Origin: Styela clava | Lineage: Eukaryota; Chordata; Ascidiacea; Stolidobranchia; Styelidae | Direction: 5' to 3' | DNA length: 64,000 nucleotides | Assembly (NCBI RefSeq): GCF_964204865.1 | Contig: NC_135259.1 | Location: forward strand, 4,154,001-4,218,000 | Shown: piece by piece, positions 25,059 to 40,000 of the stretch | Position numbering within the stretch: position 1 is the stretch's first letter | How the letters are laid out: each line of letters begins with the position of its first letter | Program-made: the position numbers and the translations under genes | Notes under the pieces: generated by a model | Database searches by the model: none | What the model was told of the DNA's origin: nothing | Seen by the model: the letters and a program-made list of their open reading frames with translations, nothing else

Positions 25059-28000
25059 ATGGCCAATAAACGTATCGCTTCGTCATCGCGGGATAATTGG
25101 GGGGAGAAGTTGGCCCGCAAATCGATGGAGATTAGCAATGGCAACTCCCCTTTCCACCATGTTACATTGAAACATAGAAGAACAACTTTGGGGAGAGTAG
25201 ACAAATTTTTATCACCAATTTATTTTACTGATGTAAACATATTTGGAAGGTAAGCAAGCTTATTTCATTATTTAATACTGCAGCCCATAATATGACATTA
25301 CAAGTATTTTGACAGAACTATATCAGTATTCTGCATTGATTTGAATCGATTATTTAGTTAATGTTCGTCAGTTTGATCTCAAGAAATTGTTCAGTTCTGA
25401 ATACTGAACTAATATGTCATACCTTTCGAACCACGCAGGCTGGAGTACGCAAATCTATTTTCACTTCAGTTATGAAGTATCAGGATGTTATTGCAATAAT
25501 ACTGTGTTTGGACATAATTAATCAGAGATTTTGTGGTCGTAAAAGGGTAACATGTTTTCGAGACACTTATTCGGCATGCATTTGGCTTGGTTTTATAACA
25601 ATTGCACCATAAGTTGAAACTTTTAAATTCCCCTCTATTGCATTGCCTATTGTTAATAATTGCATATTCTCACCCGGGCCTTCATGAGCCGAAACATTTG
25701 CAAGGCCTATACCTCCATATACAAATCTTCTTATCCTTACTTTCCTAAGCACAGCCCAGCTTTTATAGTCATCCGCTTGTTTAATTGCTCAACTTTCAGT
25801 TATTCATAAGTTGTAAATAGACTGATTTTTTCTGATTCCAACTTATTAACATTTTATTACTCCAATATTCAAGTGTCACATATTAGCCAAATAAGTATAT
25901 TAAAATCATGTGACCTGATTATGTTTTAATAATATGAATCTCTTTCAGCAAATACCATTTATCAAATTCAGCTAAATATTAATTTTTCATTGTTAATTTT
26001 CAAGGTTATATCAACGACATGCTCCTGTTATGTTGATTAAACATTTTGGACCAACAAATTCAACCTTTCAGGAAATATCAAAATGTGAAAATCATTTTAA
26101 AAATTTTATTGTCGGTGATAATTTCGGACCAACGTAAGATTTATTACATTATTTTTACATGAATTTATAAAGTGTTTTTTTTTGAAGGTGTTGTTTATAA
26201 ATCCTCAAACAATAACGGTTTTCAGATATTTGCAAACACGAGTTCAGCTAATATTTGTCTTATTGGTACAACAGGTTAATTTTAGTCATACATCACACAT
26301 TTGTTTCAAGGTTGTAATAGAGTTTACATTATATGATTAGCCTAATTGTTTTTTTCATAAATTTCCTCTATTCCATATAAAATCCTAATTTTGTAATGTA
26401 CTGATTGAAAATAATGTCAGATTTACTTCACATTATTCTTCTCTATAATATTACTCAATCTATATTACTATTTATATTCAGATTTTCAAGACATTGGTTC
26501 AAACTGTCCATTGAAATACCATCTTCATGGATCCGAGAGAAAGTCCAACTTATTTGGGACATGGGTAATCATTTCACTATATGATGAATATATATATATA
26601 TTATACTTGATAGAATAATAAATTTATTTGTACTGGAGCAGCTATGGGCACACTACGGCCCACCAAAGCATTTTGTGCATACTTGTGCTCTTGGAAGAAA
26701 AATATGAAAATTTAGAAATGAAAAATGAAATATATTCCTCATTTATCTGGAATTAAAGTATCTAAACTATGAATTGTTAGGTTTATATTAAAGTTTTTTA
26801 ATCTTCGATTTAACAATGTCAGCCATATTAAATTTTAACTAAGGTAACAATAATATGTTATGGTCTTTTGTAAAAGTTGAGTAGGCCTATTTTGTCAATT
26901 CAGCAAAAAGATTTTCTGAATGTGGCTCTTCAAAAATAAAATTTCTTAGTCCTATACTAGAGAAATAAATTAAACATGCATAATTTTTGAGGTTGCGAGG
27001 GATTGATATGGCGAAACAACAAGCCTGTATTTAGCTTGAATTATGAAGATGAGTTTGGCGTGAAAAAACGTTACAACATCTATGAAAAATTTCAACAACA
27101 CAATGATAGAAGGTAGAAGATTTAAACCTTACATGTTCTGCCATGCCTGCAACAGGCAATATTTAGACAAACAGTGGTGATGATCAATATACTATTTCAT
27201 CATTATTGTATAAATGTTGTTGCGTAACATAAAAGCTGGGTGAACGATGTGAGGTTGAAGAGTATAGATTTGGCCCTACTAACCAGAAATCTGGAACTAT
27301 ACCACAATTTTGTAATTGAAGTTGATAATACTACTGAATTCAAATATGTACCTGAAATGTAGGAAATTTCACCCTGACAATAATTTTGCAGTAAAAGTAT
27401 TACTACCGTGTTTTCCTGAAAATAAGACCAAGTCTGAATTTTAAAAATGATTTTAATATAAGCCCTTCCTTGAAATAAGACCCAGTAGTCAATGAAGCGA
27501 ATTTTTTTTGACATATCCGATGGCATGAAATCTCTCCTACATGTTTTAAATGTTAGATGATCTACGTTTGCAGCTATTTTGAATAAAAACGTGTTATTCA
27601 TAAGTAGCATAAATGGATATCGGTTTTCATATTTTGTAGATTTTCAAATTTCCTAATTCTCCACTTTGTAATTTGGTTTTTGATAAATGAAAATATAGGA
27701 CATTCCCCGAAAATAAGCCTGACTGTTATTTTACGGAAGAAAGTTGAAATAAGACCCATTCTTATTTTTGGGGAAACATGGTAGCTGTACCTGTCTGTAT
27801 GAGTATGAGTTTTTCGAAGTAACTCAACCACCCATGCGTACATACTTCCTCTTTGATCTGATATCTCTAACTAACCTGTGATGCAATTGCAAAGTCATAG
27901 TCATAGTCAGGTTTATTTTTCTAACCAGCAAAATAATAAATGATACAAATGCAAAAAATATGCGAAAATATCACATCATTTTACTGGGCAAGACAAGCCG

Positions 28001-31000
28001 CAAACTAGTCCTTTGACTTTAGTCATACCTTCATCTTTATTGTCAGAATACTTATTTATTACCATTTTTATGCTATTCACAAAAGTAGTCTAAAATGCAC
28101 ATTATGCTTTTTGATCTTGTGTGATTTGTGTTTGAAAATACATTGAATTGAATATGATTTAATGACCGAATTCTAAAAGCTCCGTACTCAACAGAGTCTC
28201 ACAAAATTAATGCCATCTTCTCTCGAAACATTAACAACTTCATGTTAGTTGCTTTTTTTACAACATAAATACTCTACTAAGTAAAGTTTACTTTTCATCA
28301 TTGTTTGCATAGTTATGTACAGCCATATTTTGAATTTTAGTGTTACATTATACATTTCTGTATCTTGTAATCGTCTTCTCGGTGAAGGAAAGAATGGAAT
28401 GATAAATCCGACTGATCTAAAGAAAATGTTTACGTTGACAAAAGCTGAAATTGTAACGCTCAACTCAGATGCATACAACACTTTTCTTGACTTGTGTCTA
28501 CTTCATGAATTGGCAAAGGTATGATATACAGTATGAAGGTAGTAACTAAAGTAACCTAGATTATAAATAGGACGATACTGTTTGCAGTTATTTTATATTT
28601 CCATTGCCCTCCTATTTTCTGATTTAGAATGTATCATTATATATTTGAAACAAAATATGACTATTGTATTTGAGGCTGATCCAATCTTAGATCATTTTTA
28701 CCTTGTAGTATGTATTGTGTTACTTCATGGCATTGTAATTTTTATTTTAAACCAGGATTTTATAAGTCGAAGTTCTTTTATTGTTCAAATAAATAAGTTA
28801 TTTTTTTTATCTTGACAGTCTCTGCCTGAAGATTCTCAGAGAAGTACTGAAGCACTGTATTCTGCAAATGAAATCATAAACATTTTAGTTAAATCTAAAT
28901 TTTCTGAGCAGGTATGTAATATACAGACTTACTATTTACAACTTAAATTATAAAATAATTTAGCATATTAAATATAGCAGTGGCTCTCAAGCGGTGGGGC
29001 ATGCCCCTAAAGGGGGGTGTAGACAATTTTTTGAGGGGGTGTGAAGCTAATTAAAAATAAAAATATTTGTTAGATTTGATCTTGCCTGCCCTATTTTGAA
29101 TATTTACATTGCTGTATTTTAGATATTTAAGCTCCATACACACGTATCACCATCTGTTATGCATAGCTCATTGTTAGATAGTTATTTTTGAGGTGGGGTG
29201 CGAGACTTGACACCGAAAAAAGGGCTTAAAAGTTTGAGAACCACTGACATATTGCATGTAACATTATGTTTAGCCACTGCACTCTTTCCACTAAGATCCA
29301 TTTTACGCAGCCTTGCTGCATCATTCTTATGATGAAAAATGTATTCAAATTACATATCAACTAAAGATTAATTTTTCTGCAATCGTCATTTTTGGTTTCT
29401 CCATTTACGCTTACCGTATATAAATTTTGATGATTCCTTTCCAACATCAGGGGTACACGAATGCTAGAGATATATCGAAAAAGTTTTTCACCACAAAGAC
29501 AAGAGATGGAGAACACATTGTTCATGCTATGGGACATTGCCACATTGATTCTGGTATGCATAAAGACCATTTTTACCTCTAATATGAAAATTTTATATCA
29601 TCTAAGCTAAAACCAACGAAACTAGAAGTATTATATCCAATTTAACCTCCATGCCCACCACTACCTCTCCTATAGTGCAATAGATTGAATTAAAAGAAAT
29701 TCTTCTCATAATAAAGTTTTTTTAGTGCTGAGAAATTTGATATTACTTTATTTTAATATGTATATCTTTATTATGTAATCTTCTTTTCACATTAATTCAG
29801 CATGGTTATGGCCATACTCTGAAACCATTCATAAATGTGCAAGGAGTTGGATATCAACACTCACTCTCATGGATAAGTTTCCTGATTTTACATTTGTTTG
29901 CTCTCAGGTAAAATTTTCTCGTATGGAAATTTGCTCAAAGCAAGGTTACGTATACTCACTTAGAATAGAAGGGGACTAATCCCTGAGCCGAGTTAGGTGG
30001 AGCCATGGAAGCCGTTATGTAAGAAATATTGTTGTCAATCCTAACATTAGGTCTAATGTATTTTGCATTACTATTCTTAAAGATTCTTGTTATCGATGTT
30101 CTTTCATTGCTCCAGATTTTTATAATTATCCTTGTGGCAGAGGAAAGCCTAATCATATGTTGAGTCATATGTTGCCTCGGCGGTATGGCGCATCGTGCTA
30201 AGCGTTAGGAATACGCACACCACCGCATCCCTGATTACCCTTTTGGGGTTCGCAGGTTCCCATGTGGGGATGATCATGTGCGAGATTTGATGGACTCCTC
30301 GCCGCCGTAGGGTGGTTCACGTAAACGCTGGTCGGTTACGGCTTCCTCCACCATCAAGTCCATGCTTCCGAAATCAAATAACTGGCTAACTAATCCCCTA
30401 CCCGACCTGGACTGGTAACCGGACAAGAGGCTGTGGTTCGCCATATGATTAAGCCGTCTTATTGGCTATCCTCTCCCCCGGGGTAAATATGTAAATCCTA
30501 TCCTAGTTCTATAACTTCTTATCTGGTTACTAGTCCATGTCGGGTATGGGAATAGTTTACCAGTTATTTGTTCCAGATGTGTGGATTTATTAAGATAGAA
30601 TAGAAGATATGATAGAAACCATATCTGACCAGCACTTGCTTGAGCCTTCCTATGTCTTTTCGCATATAATTGAATCCCACAGCATTCCAACCTGTGCGGG
30701 ATAATCAGAGGTGCGGTAACAAGCAGGTTTTTAACAATTCGCAAAAATTCGCACAATGTGCCAAATGCTGAAATAGCAATATCTGCTCTATTAGATACAT
30801 TTTTTTGTTTGGCCAGGCACAACAGTTTGAATGGGTAAAAGAAAATTATCCTGAAATCTACAAGAAATTGAAAATTTATGTCAAAGAAGGAAGATTTATT
30901 CCTGTAGGAGGAACATGGATAGAAATGGTAGATAGTAATTTTTTTATAAAATTATTGTCAATAATCCTAAAAAGCCCAGAATATTATTTTCATGTTCCAA

Positions 31001-34000
31001 ATATCTGTTTGCACAAACCTGCATAACAATTTAGCAAATATTTAGATATCAGATTGTGTTGTGCAATTGTCTACTGAGAAACATATACAATGAAACACCA
31101 ATACACTACCATCTACTGCCAATATTTTCATGTCTATATCAGGGGTGTGTAACCTTTAATACAGTAGGTGAGACCCGGGCCGCACCTCTATTAAACATAG
31201 ACTTTCTAGTAGTTGCAGACACGACAATTTTTGGCTATTGATCTTGTGACATGCGTTGTTCACTCCGCACAAGCTAAGTGTTAGAGGGAATTGTAACATC
31301 ATATGCATAGATAATAAATTGAACTCGGGTATAGGCTTTGCAACGCAAATGGATTGGAATTACCAGAATGTACCAGATTAAACTAAATTAAAAACTCATT
31401 CCGTAGGCTGCACACCATTTAAAATTGGCACTTCTTTTTCAGCACTATTTTTTTTGTGGGCCGCATTTGGCCCGCGGGCCACAAGTTGCACAACCCTAGT
31501 CTATATTATGCTAGCAAAATGTATTCTTCATAGGATGGAAACATTCCAAGTGGAGAATCTATGATTAGACAATTTGTGTTTGGACAAAGATTTTTCCTCG
31601 AGGAATTTGGTATAACTTGCAAAGAATTCTGGTTGCCAGATACATTTGGATATTCTGCTAATCTTCCACAAATAATGAATGAAGCAGGAATACATAATTT
31701 TTTGACTCAGAAATTATCATGGAACTTGGTCAACACTTTTCCTGTAAGTATGTTTTAGTTAAAAAACATTAGGACCTAGGAGTCTTCATGGCAAATGATT
31801 CAAAGCTGAAACTCTTGTTATGGTCAAATCATACAAGAATTGCAACTCATGAAGTGTATTTCCTTGACGAGTTAACACTGGGTTGCTGTAGGACCCACTT
31901 ACTCGCCCACACCGTGTTTTACTATCGCTGAATGTGTCGTAGTTTTCCCTAGTACTACGTACCCTAGTACAATGCTCATAGATTCATTGTTAACTTGGGA
32001 ACAATTTCTCTTCCAACTTTTGGAAATATTAGGAATACCTACTTTTATAATCCTATACTGTTTTGATTGAGCCATGACCAGGTATTTTAGACAACTATAC
32101 TACATTACTATAATCAATAATAGCTAACATTTTCACTACAACATTTTTTCCAGCATAACACATTTCACTGGGAAGGAATCGATGGTTCAAGGTATTATTC
32201 AATTATAAAGAAAAATTGCATGTTCTTGGGTACTTGATTAGCTTTGAAAACTACCAAGATATGAGAATGTGTGTGTTTTGATGGCTGTGACTGTTGTAAC
32301 TGCAAAATAAAATGTACTTGATTAGCTTTGAAAAAATACCAAGACATGAGAATGCGTGTGTCAATGGGATGCATAGTAATTAACAATAACCAACACGTGG
32401 TAATCAGTGACCATAGTCAGTGAGTCAAATTTTGACAGATTATGTATTATGCCCCATTGAATCTGGTTTAATTTGTTGGCTTGAGATAGTGATAAATAAG
32501 TTTGGACATTTCAGTTTTATGATTCTCCTTTTTTCTCAGAGTGATTTGCCACTTTCCACCCGGTGACAGTTATGGAATGCATGTAAAGCCAGAAGAGGTA
32601 ATACTGAAACTTTCACCATTATAGCAAACTTCTTTGGGAACAGTTTTGGTTTTGTCATAGTAATAAATATACATATATTCTGAGTAGTTTTTGAAAATGA
32701 GTCTGGCTGTATTAAACAAAGTACAAATGAAATCATCTTCTCTCCAATCATGAAAGATGTCATTTATTAAACATGGAATGATAAATGCATGTCGTAATTG
32801 TTTTGGTAGAGCCAGCAAATTTTCAAGTTAGTCCAGCTTAAATTATTACTAAAGTGATGGTACTCCTCTGAAGTATGTGAACTAAGATGGCAGACACTGG
32901 AGCGTAGTGTGTGTACCAGGTTAGGGTTAGGCCATAATTTCAGGTACAAATACTACGGAAGTCACGTGGGTAGTCCCCGAACTAGTAATAGAACTAAAAT
33001 AAGGAAATTTGGGATAAAATTAATGCCTAACCCTAACCAGGCACATAATACAGTCAAGTGTCCGCGATCTTGGTTCACATACTTCGGGAGTACCAAAGTG
33101 ATTATAAATAACAGAGATTATACAAACTGCCATTCTCGAAGGAATCTAAGCACTGAATCTTATTTCTAGCTCATTGGTAGGAACACTCGCTATCACATTG
33201 TTGATAGTCAAGTCTGTGGGGATTGCTGTACTTCTCGCCATCATAGGGTAATACGCAGAACTGCTGTGTGGTTATGACTGGTAAATGGATGAAGGACAAT
33301 TGCATACCATATAATTAGAATTTGATATTGACTTCTCTCTATCCTAGAATAAAAATGAGCTTATTGTCCTTAATAGCAATTTATTTTTGCAGTTGTTGAA
33401 AACAATGAGTAATCACAAAGACAAAGGAAGATCTGACACTTCGGTTTTCTTGTTTGGTTTTGGAGATGGTGGTGGAGGCCCGACGTTAGTAGTATTTAGA
33501 CTGTTTATTGTAATATACTTTGTACCTGTTCACATTCACCTTATCATAGCCTACGATATATATATATATATATACCGAACGTCCTTTATATCTTTCATTT
33601 TACCTAGGTACATCGTTTACCTACGTATTTATCTTAACAGAAAGCATATAATTTTTATTTTTGTCTATTCATGAATGTAAATAAGACATCTTTACCATAA
33701 GGCGAAACACAGCATTTATTCGGTTACCCGGTATGACTGTTAATTAAAGGAACCTTTACTTAGTAATTCATTTAAAATGCATAGAATTGATTGAAAAAAG
33801 TATAACTTCTTATCACATAATTATTCACTACAGCATTCAAACCTGTGAATCTGTTATTTTTTTGTAACAGGAAATATCAAAATACAGCAGGGTATAACAT
33901 TTTCATAACCCATTCTATAACTATGTGTATAACAATAGGGAAGGCATGCTTCATCGATTGTCACGTATGAGTAATTGTGCTGGACTTCCGAAAGTCAAAA

Positions 34001-37000
34001 TGTCGACTCCGGATCAGTTCTTTGCTGACGTTGTCAAAACACAAGATAAACTTTGTACATGGGTTGGTGAATTATTTCTAGAACTTCACAATGGAACTTA
34101 TACAACACAAGCAAAAGTATGTTTCTATTCGTTTAATAGCTTAAATCCTCAAACTGCGATAAGATTTTTTCATTTATCTCGATGTGAAGGGCAGTCAACA
34201 TTTCCTTTTTCATGGGCTTTGATGGTAAAATAAGATTTTTTCAACTCTGCTGTCGGAGTGGAGGAAGTTGTATCCTAGTGACTAGCTAATACCGCCAATG
34301 GTGAAGAGTCCAGCAATTCATTTGCCCCACATTATTCCACACTGGACTTGAACCTGTGAGTTGATTACGGTGGTGAAATTGCAAGTATGTTCACAAAGCT
34401 CATCACAATGCTCCAAACTGTCAATGCATGGTTGCAAATGAATTGTAGAAGCTACATTTACAATAGGAATTTTAATGAGTAAGCTTATTGTACATGTATG
34501 TTATTGCAGGTTTGTATAAATTTTTTTCAATTCTTGCTGGTTCATGTGGCTGATTATAAAGAACACTTGTCAAGAACAATTTTTTTTTTCAAGTAACTCA
34601 CATGATGTGGCTAACAACGCACACATTTGTCTTTTATAGGAAGAAAGTAGTGAAATAATTTTTCCAACCAGCAGATATTTTTAAAATTAAGATCAAGAAG
34701 TTCAATCGAAAATGTGAAATTCTTCTACACAATATTGAATTCATGTGGACTCTTGCTGAATCTCAGAAGAAAAAAGATTTTCCGCCATATCCTCGACAAG
34801 AAATTGATAGACTGTGGAAGTTACTTTTATTAAATCAATTTCATGATGTTTTGCCCGGAAGCTCAATTGAACTGGTATGAAGAGTATTGCATTAAATCAT
34901 TTAATACTCTTTATCAGCTCTTTATCAAACTTTTTTTGCCCCGGAACTCCTATGCTTTTCTTTCATCTTGCCTAAAATTGATGGACGGCTTCCAAAAAAT
35001 TTAGTCTATGGTAATATTAAAAAGGTTGCTGTAAACATGAAAATTAAAAGATTTGGGTGACGTTATTAAACGGTTAACGAAAACTCCATGCTTTTTTGAC
35101 TGAGGCCTGTCCGCCTGTTCAGGTAGCAAGACCTGTTTGCTTTTTTGTCGCCAGTTGGGAAACAAATTCACGACCCAGAGTCGTCAAATTATGACTGAGA
35201 AGGCCATAGTGACCAATTTAGTCGCAATTTCGATCCCTGTCCCGCGGAACACGTCGAAGAAGCTAACGGAACAGCAGTGTTCGGCAGAATAGGATTCCCA
35301 TATTCATCCCCCACAGAGAGAAAAGACTTATAAGACCTCTGAAACATACCATAGTCTGCCATCCAGTTACGAGTCTGTGTTGTGTTGTGTATGGGAATAA
35401 TTACCCAAGTATTCGTTGTAGATGCATGGACTTGATGGTGAAGGAAAGCCATAACGAACCGGTAGTTAGGATAGGATTTACATATTTATCCTGGGGGAGA
35501 GGAAAGCCGATAAGACGGCTTATCCATATGGCGAACCACGTCCTCTCGTCCGGTTAGCATTCCAAGTCGGGTATGGGATTAGTTATATTGTTTGTTTTCA
35601 GAAGCATGGACTTGGTGGTGGAGGAAGCCGTAACCGACCAGCGGTTACGTGAACCACCCAACGACGGCGAGGAGTCCAGCAATCCTCTCGCACATAACCA
35701 TCCCTGCATGGGATTCGAACCTGCGAACCTAGCAGAGTAATTAGAGGTGCGGTGGCGAGCGTATTCCTAACGCTTAGTTCGTTGAGCCACACCGCCGTGC
35801 ATAAGTTACATAATCAACATAACCAACTTGTGGCGATGAGGAATCCAGCAATCCTCTCACAAATAATCCACCTAATCTTGAGTGTTTTCAAACATTTAGC
35901 ACTGTACATCCACTGTTGCCCTATTAGGTTCATGAGAATTAATGATAAGTATTGGTAATGGATTTGAAACTGATAATTTCTTTGAGTGGTATGACTCTAC
36001 TGGAGCCTATATACACCACTCTATCGATAGCTGATGATGATATATATTTTTCAAACTTGAAACTGTGTTTTATCATTGCAGGTTAACCAGGACGCTTGCA
36101 AGTATTATGAGGATATCATGAAAAGTGGTGAAATCTTAATAAATACAGCCAATAAATCATTAATAAAACATACAAAGAACAAAACTGAGTTTTCTTTTTT
36201 GAATTCTTTGTCCTGGGATAGAAAAGAAGTTGTGGAGCTGCCTGATAAATCCCTTTGTAAGTTGATGTTCATATTATCTATATCTTGGTATATGGTGCAA
36301 AAGATTTGTATGCCGTAATAGAGTGGTGAAATGAATTTCTTCATGTGCACTGACAGTCAGAAAATTATTCCAACGTCTTTATTGCCATTGAAGGACTAGT
36401 AATTTTTAGAACTAACTATTAGGATATAATTTTATATATATCCCGGGGGAGATGAGAAGTCAGCTTATACGTATGGCGCACCACAGCCACTTGTCCGGTT
36501 ACCAGTCCATGTCAGGTCTAGGAATAGTTAATCAGATGTTTCGGATATATGGACCCGTTGGTAGGGGAAGCAATAAACGACCTGTGGTTATGTGAACTTC
36601 ATTGCGACAGCAATGAGTCTAGCAATCCCCTCTCAGAATATCATACATAATCTCCCTCCCCCAGGATTTAAACCCAAGTGGGGCAATCAGAGATACGATG
36701 GCAATTGCATCCACAATGCTTAGCACGATGCGCCAACAGTCTAGCATTTGCACAGATTTTGAGAATTAGTTAATAAAATTTATGTAAAGTGCGTATTTTC
36801 CCATCTTAAGATGGATGTATGTGTCATAAAATAGTTAACTATTTAATCCACTACCTTCTATGAATATTTTCACTTTTCATTTCAGCTTTTATCTTCTGTC
36901 CTAGTTTGAGTATGACATCTATTCATATCTGTGAAACAGATCCAGTCATTGTGGAACCGCAGGTAATTTATTAAACTGTATTGAAAAAAGGAACAAAGTT

Positions 37001-40000
37001 TAAAAATGTGGACTTTTGAATTGAAATTCATATGCAATTTTTAGATGTAAGCTCCGTAAAATGAAGTATGATATTAATTTTCACACTTTTCCATTTCAAC
37101 TGGTATTAATCTTACTTACGGTATATTGCCATTCATTTCTCTTTGTAAAATAAGTCAATAGTTAAGTTGCAATACCATAGCTTAATTGGATTTACAGACT
37201 GCTTAACCATATGGCGAACCACAGCCTCTTGTCCGGTTACCATTCCATGTCAGGTGTGGAATTATTTAGTTATTTGTTTTCGGAAGCATGGACTTTAAAA
37301 CAAATAATTGATTAACTATTCCCATAACTGACAAGACTAACAGGGCAAGAGGCTCCTAACAGGGTAAATCCTAGGGATGAGCATTGTTTTCAATCATTCA
37401 TTCAGAAAAATGGTATGATATCATTACGGAACAGCAAGCTCAGATGTACTTTTGATAATGGTGGTCGATTAGTCAGTTTACAATTGAACAATGCAGAAGG
37501 TAGCAAGGAATTGATAAAGTCTTCTCACTTTGGAAATCAATTGGTTTTATTTGATGATGTTCCATTGTTTTGGGATGCATGGGATGTTATGGATTATCAT
37601 CTAGAAACAAGGTAATTCTATAATTTTCTGCATGTATAGATAGATTAATACAAGAGCAGACCTGATATCCTATATACTACGCGACAATTGCAAGGGTCAA
37701 GTGTGAAACTGTTAGCTTAACCATGTGTAATAACAGATCAGACTTAATTTGAAATGTTTTGCTGAATAACCATGCGTATTACATAGTCAAATCCATGCAT
37801 CTTAAACACAGAATTGGTGACTATTCCCACACCTGACATGTACTGGTAACCATAGAAAAGGCTGCGGTACACTTAACGGGATTCACTGGGATGAATAAGA
37901 AAATTTTATTCATTTGGTATATGTATACAGTGTGTCCAAACAATTTCACCCAGTTTCATAGTAATAACAATTGTAAGTTTAACTAAATTTTATTGTATGA
38001 TAAATGAGAACTACAAGCACAATAGGAACTATTAATAAACGAAGGCAAAGATATTATTACCGTTTTATAAATTTGGGTGAAAATTTTTGGACCTGATGTA
38101 TATTCCTTGTAATAAGGAAAAACTATGCTGTGAAGAAGAGTAGTTGCAATTTAGTTCTTCATATGTTCAAGTCAAACAATGTTGCATGGCAATCAATATT
38201 CACATGATTATTATATCCGATACATTTTTGATTCATGAACATTCTTACATGCTTTTAATATATAACAAACATACCTGCCGGCATCAACAAAGTTTGGGGC
38301 CATTTTCAATAAAAAAATGAATTACAGGTCACCTGTACTTGATGTTATTGAACCACTACATGTAAGTGAAAAATCATGTGAACTGCGTGGAATTCTAGAA
38401 TTTTCTGTACGAATTGGCGACAATAGCAAATTGAAACAAACTATAGAACTGGATGCTGATTCTCCTGTCATCAGGTTTAAGACATTTGTAAGTATCAAGA
38501 TATTTTATTATACTTGGTCAGATGGCAAACTATCCCTTTTTGGTTGATTGGTCATTAATGGAGGTAACAAGTTGCAAACGCTTGATGGAGGATTCTTGGG
38601 GAGGCAACTGACTATCAATCGAGTTAACCATCTAGTGACGGAAAGAGTACAGCGATATTTTTGCCCATTTCTATCCCTAACAGAGTTCAAACCTGTCTCA
38701 TTGGACGGGTATCAGTTGTGCAATGACAAGTATTTATTTTGGTATTGAGATATTATGCTCGTTCAAGTTTTCCAGAGAGAAGTTGAAGATGCTTATTAAT
38801 TACATTGTTTCTCCTACACTGGTCATGTTATATACATATTCAGCAATTTGATGTCATTTCCAATTTTTGAAGTGTCTATTTGGCCTAAATATATATCACA
38901 TCTTTGATGGAAGCAACAATTTGAAAACTATCGAACGCAACCATTTTTCATTCGTATAATATTTTGCAATTATAGGTTGACTGGCAAGAAAATCATAAAT
39001 TTTTGAAGGTTGAATTTCCATGGAATATTCATTCTACAAAAGCAACTCACGAAGTACAATTTGGACATTTGGAACGACCAAACCATCAAAATACTTCTTG
39101 GGATAGTGCCCGGTATTTTAGTTTGTCTATCATTGAATTAGAAGTGTCTTTACTTCATAGAACCTGGAGAATAACAATTATGTTTCTCTATTTCACATGT
39201 TTATGATGAGGTGTTCTCATGCCTTCACTTTTGACAAGGTGCTACAAGAGCAGTCACTGATTCGGAAGGAGTTACTATTGAAGCTGGTTTTTTTTCATTA
39301 GTAGGTTATGTGGTAGGAATAGACTATGATTCGGATATCTTTCACCTGTTATGTCAACTTACTTAGGTCCAACACTCATTCTACGAAGACACGATTCTCA
39401 AACCTAAAAGCCTACTTAGTGGTTTTCTTGGGATTGCAAGCAAAGGTGTTTACTAAGAAGGAATTGTGATGACCACATTAAATAAAAGTTAATGAGCTGT
39501 GAATTGTTTAATGATATAAACATAATGCACCTTTTTACTTTAGTTTTTTGTCTTTTGTTTTAAATGTCTTGAATAAAACAACTGATCAAACCTGTTATAA
39601 ACAAAATTAGGTTTTTTGTTATCAAAGACACCATGGTGTGTTGGTAATCTTAAGAAAGTTTAGAAACCACTGCACTAGCCCATTGCTGCTACCATTTATT
39701 TAATGATGTGTTTACTTATTTTTATCAGGTTTGAAGTTTGGGCTCACAAATGGGCAGATTTATCAGAATATAATTGTGGTGTTGCAATACTCAATGATTG
39801 TAAATATGGATATTCAACGTTTGGAAGTACCATGAGATTATCACTGTAAGTGTAATATGTTGAATATGTTGGGAATACAATTATTTGTTTAGTGTCAATC
39901 TACCTTGTTTTAGAAAACGTAGACTTTGTATTGTTTTCACAGATTGAGGTCGCCAAAAGCACCTGATGATAATGCAGATATGGGTGAACATGAATTTACA

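Noticed and set aside
26635-26935. Possible hAT MITE in MAN2C1 intron 3 (GGGCACACTACGGCCCACC to GTGGCTCTTC)
   Set aside because: The ends resemble hAT-type text, but I could not find matching termini or a target duplication.
33540-33674. 95-codon frame running out of MAN2C1 exon 13
   Set aside because: It is intron read-through past the donor at 33485; exon 14 joins in phase and restores the family sequence.
38500-38750. Open frames on both strands following MAN2C1 exon 19
   Set aside because: The conserved protein jumps from exon 19 to exon 20 with matching phase. This text is intron, possibly a decayed SINE relative.
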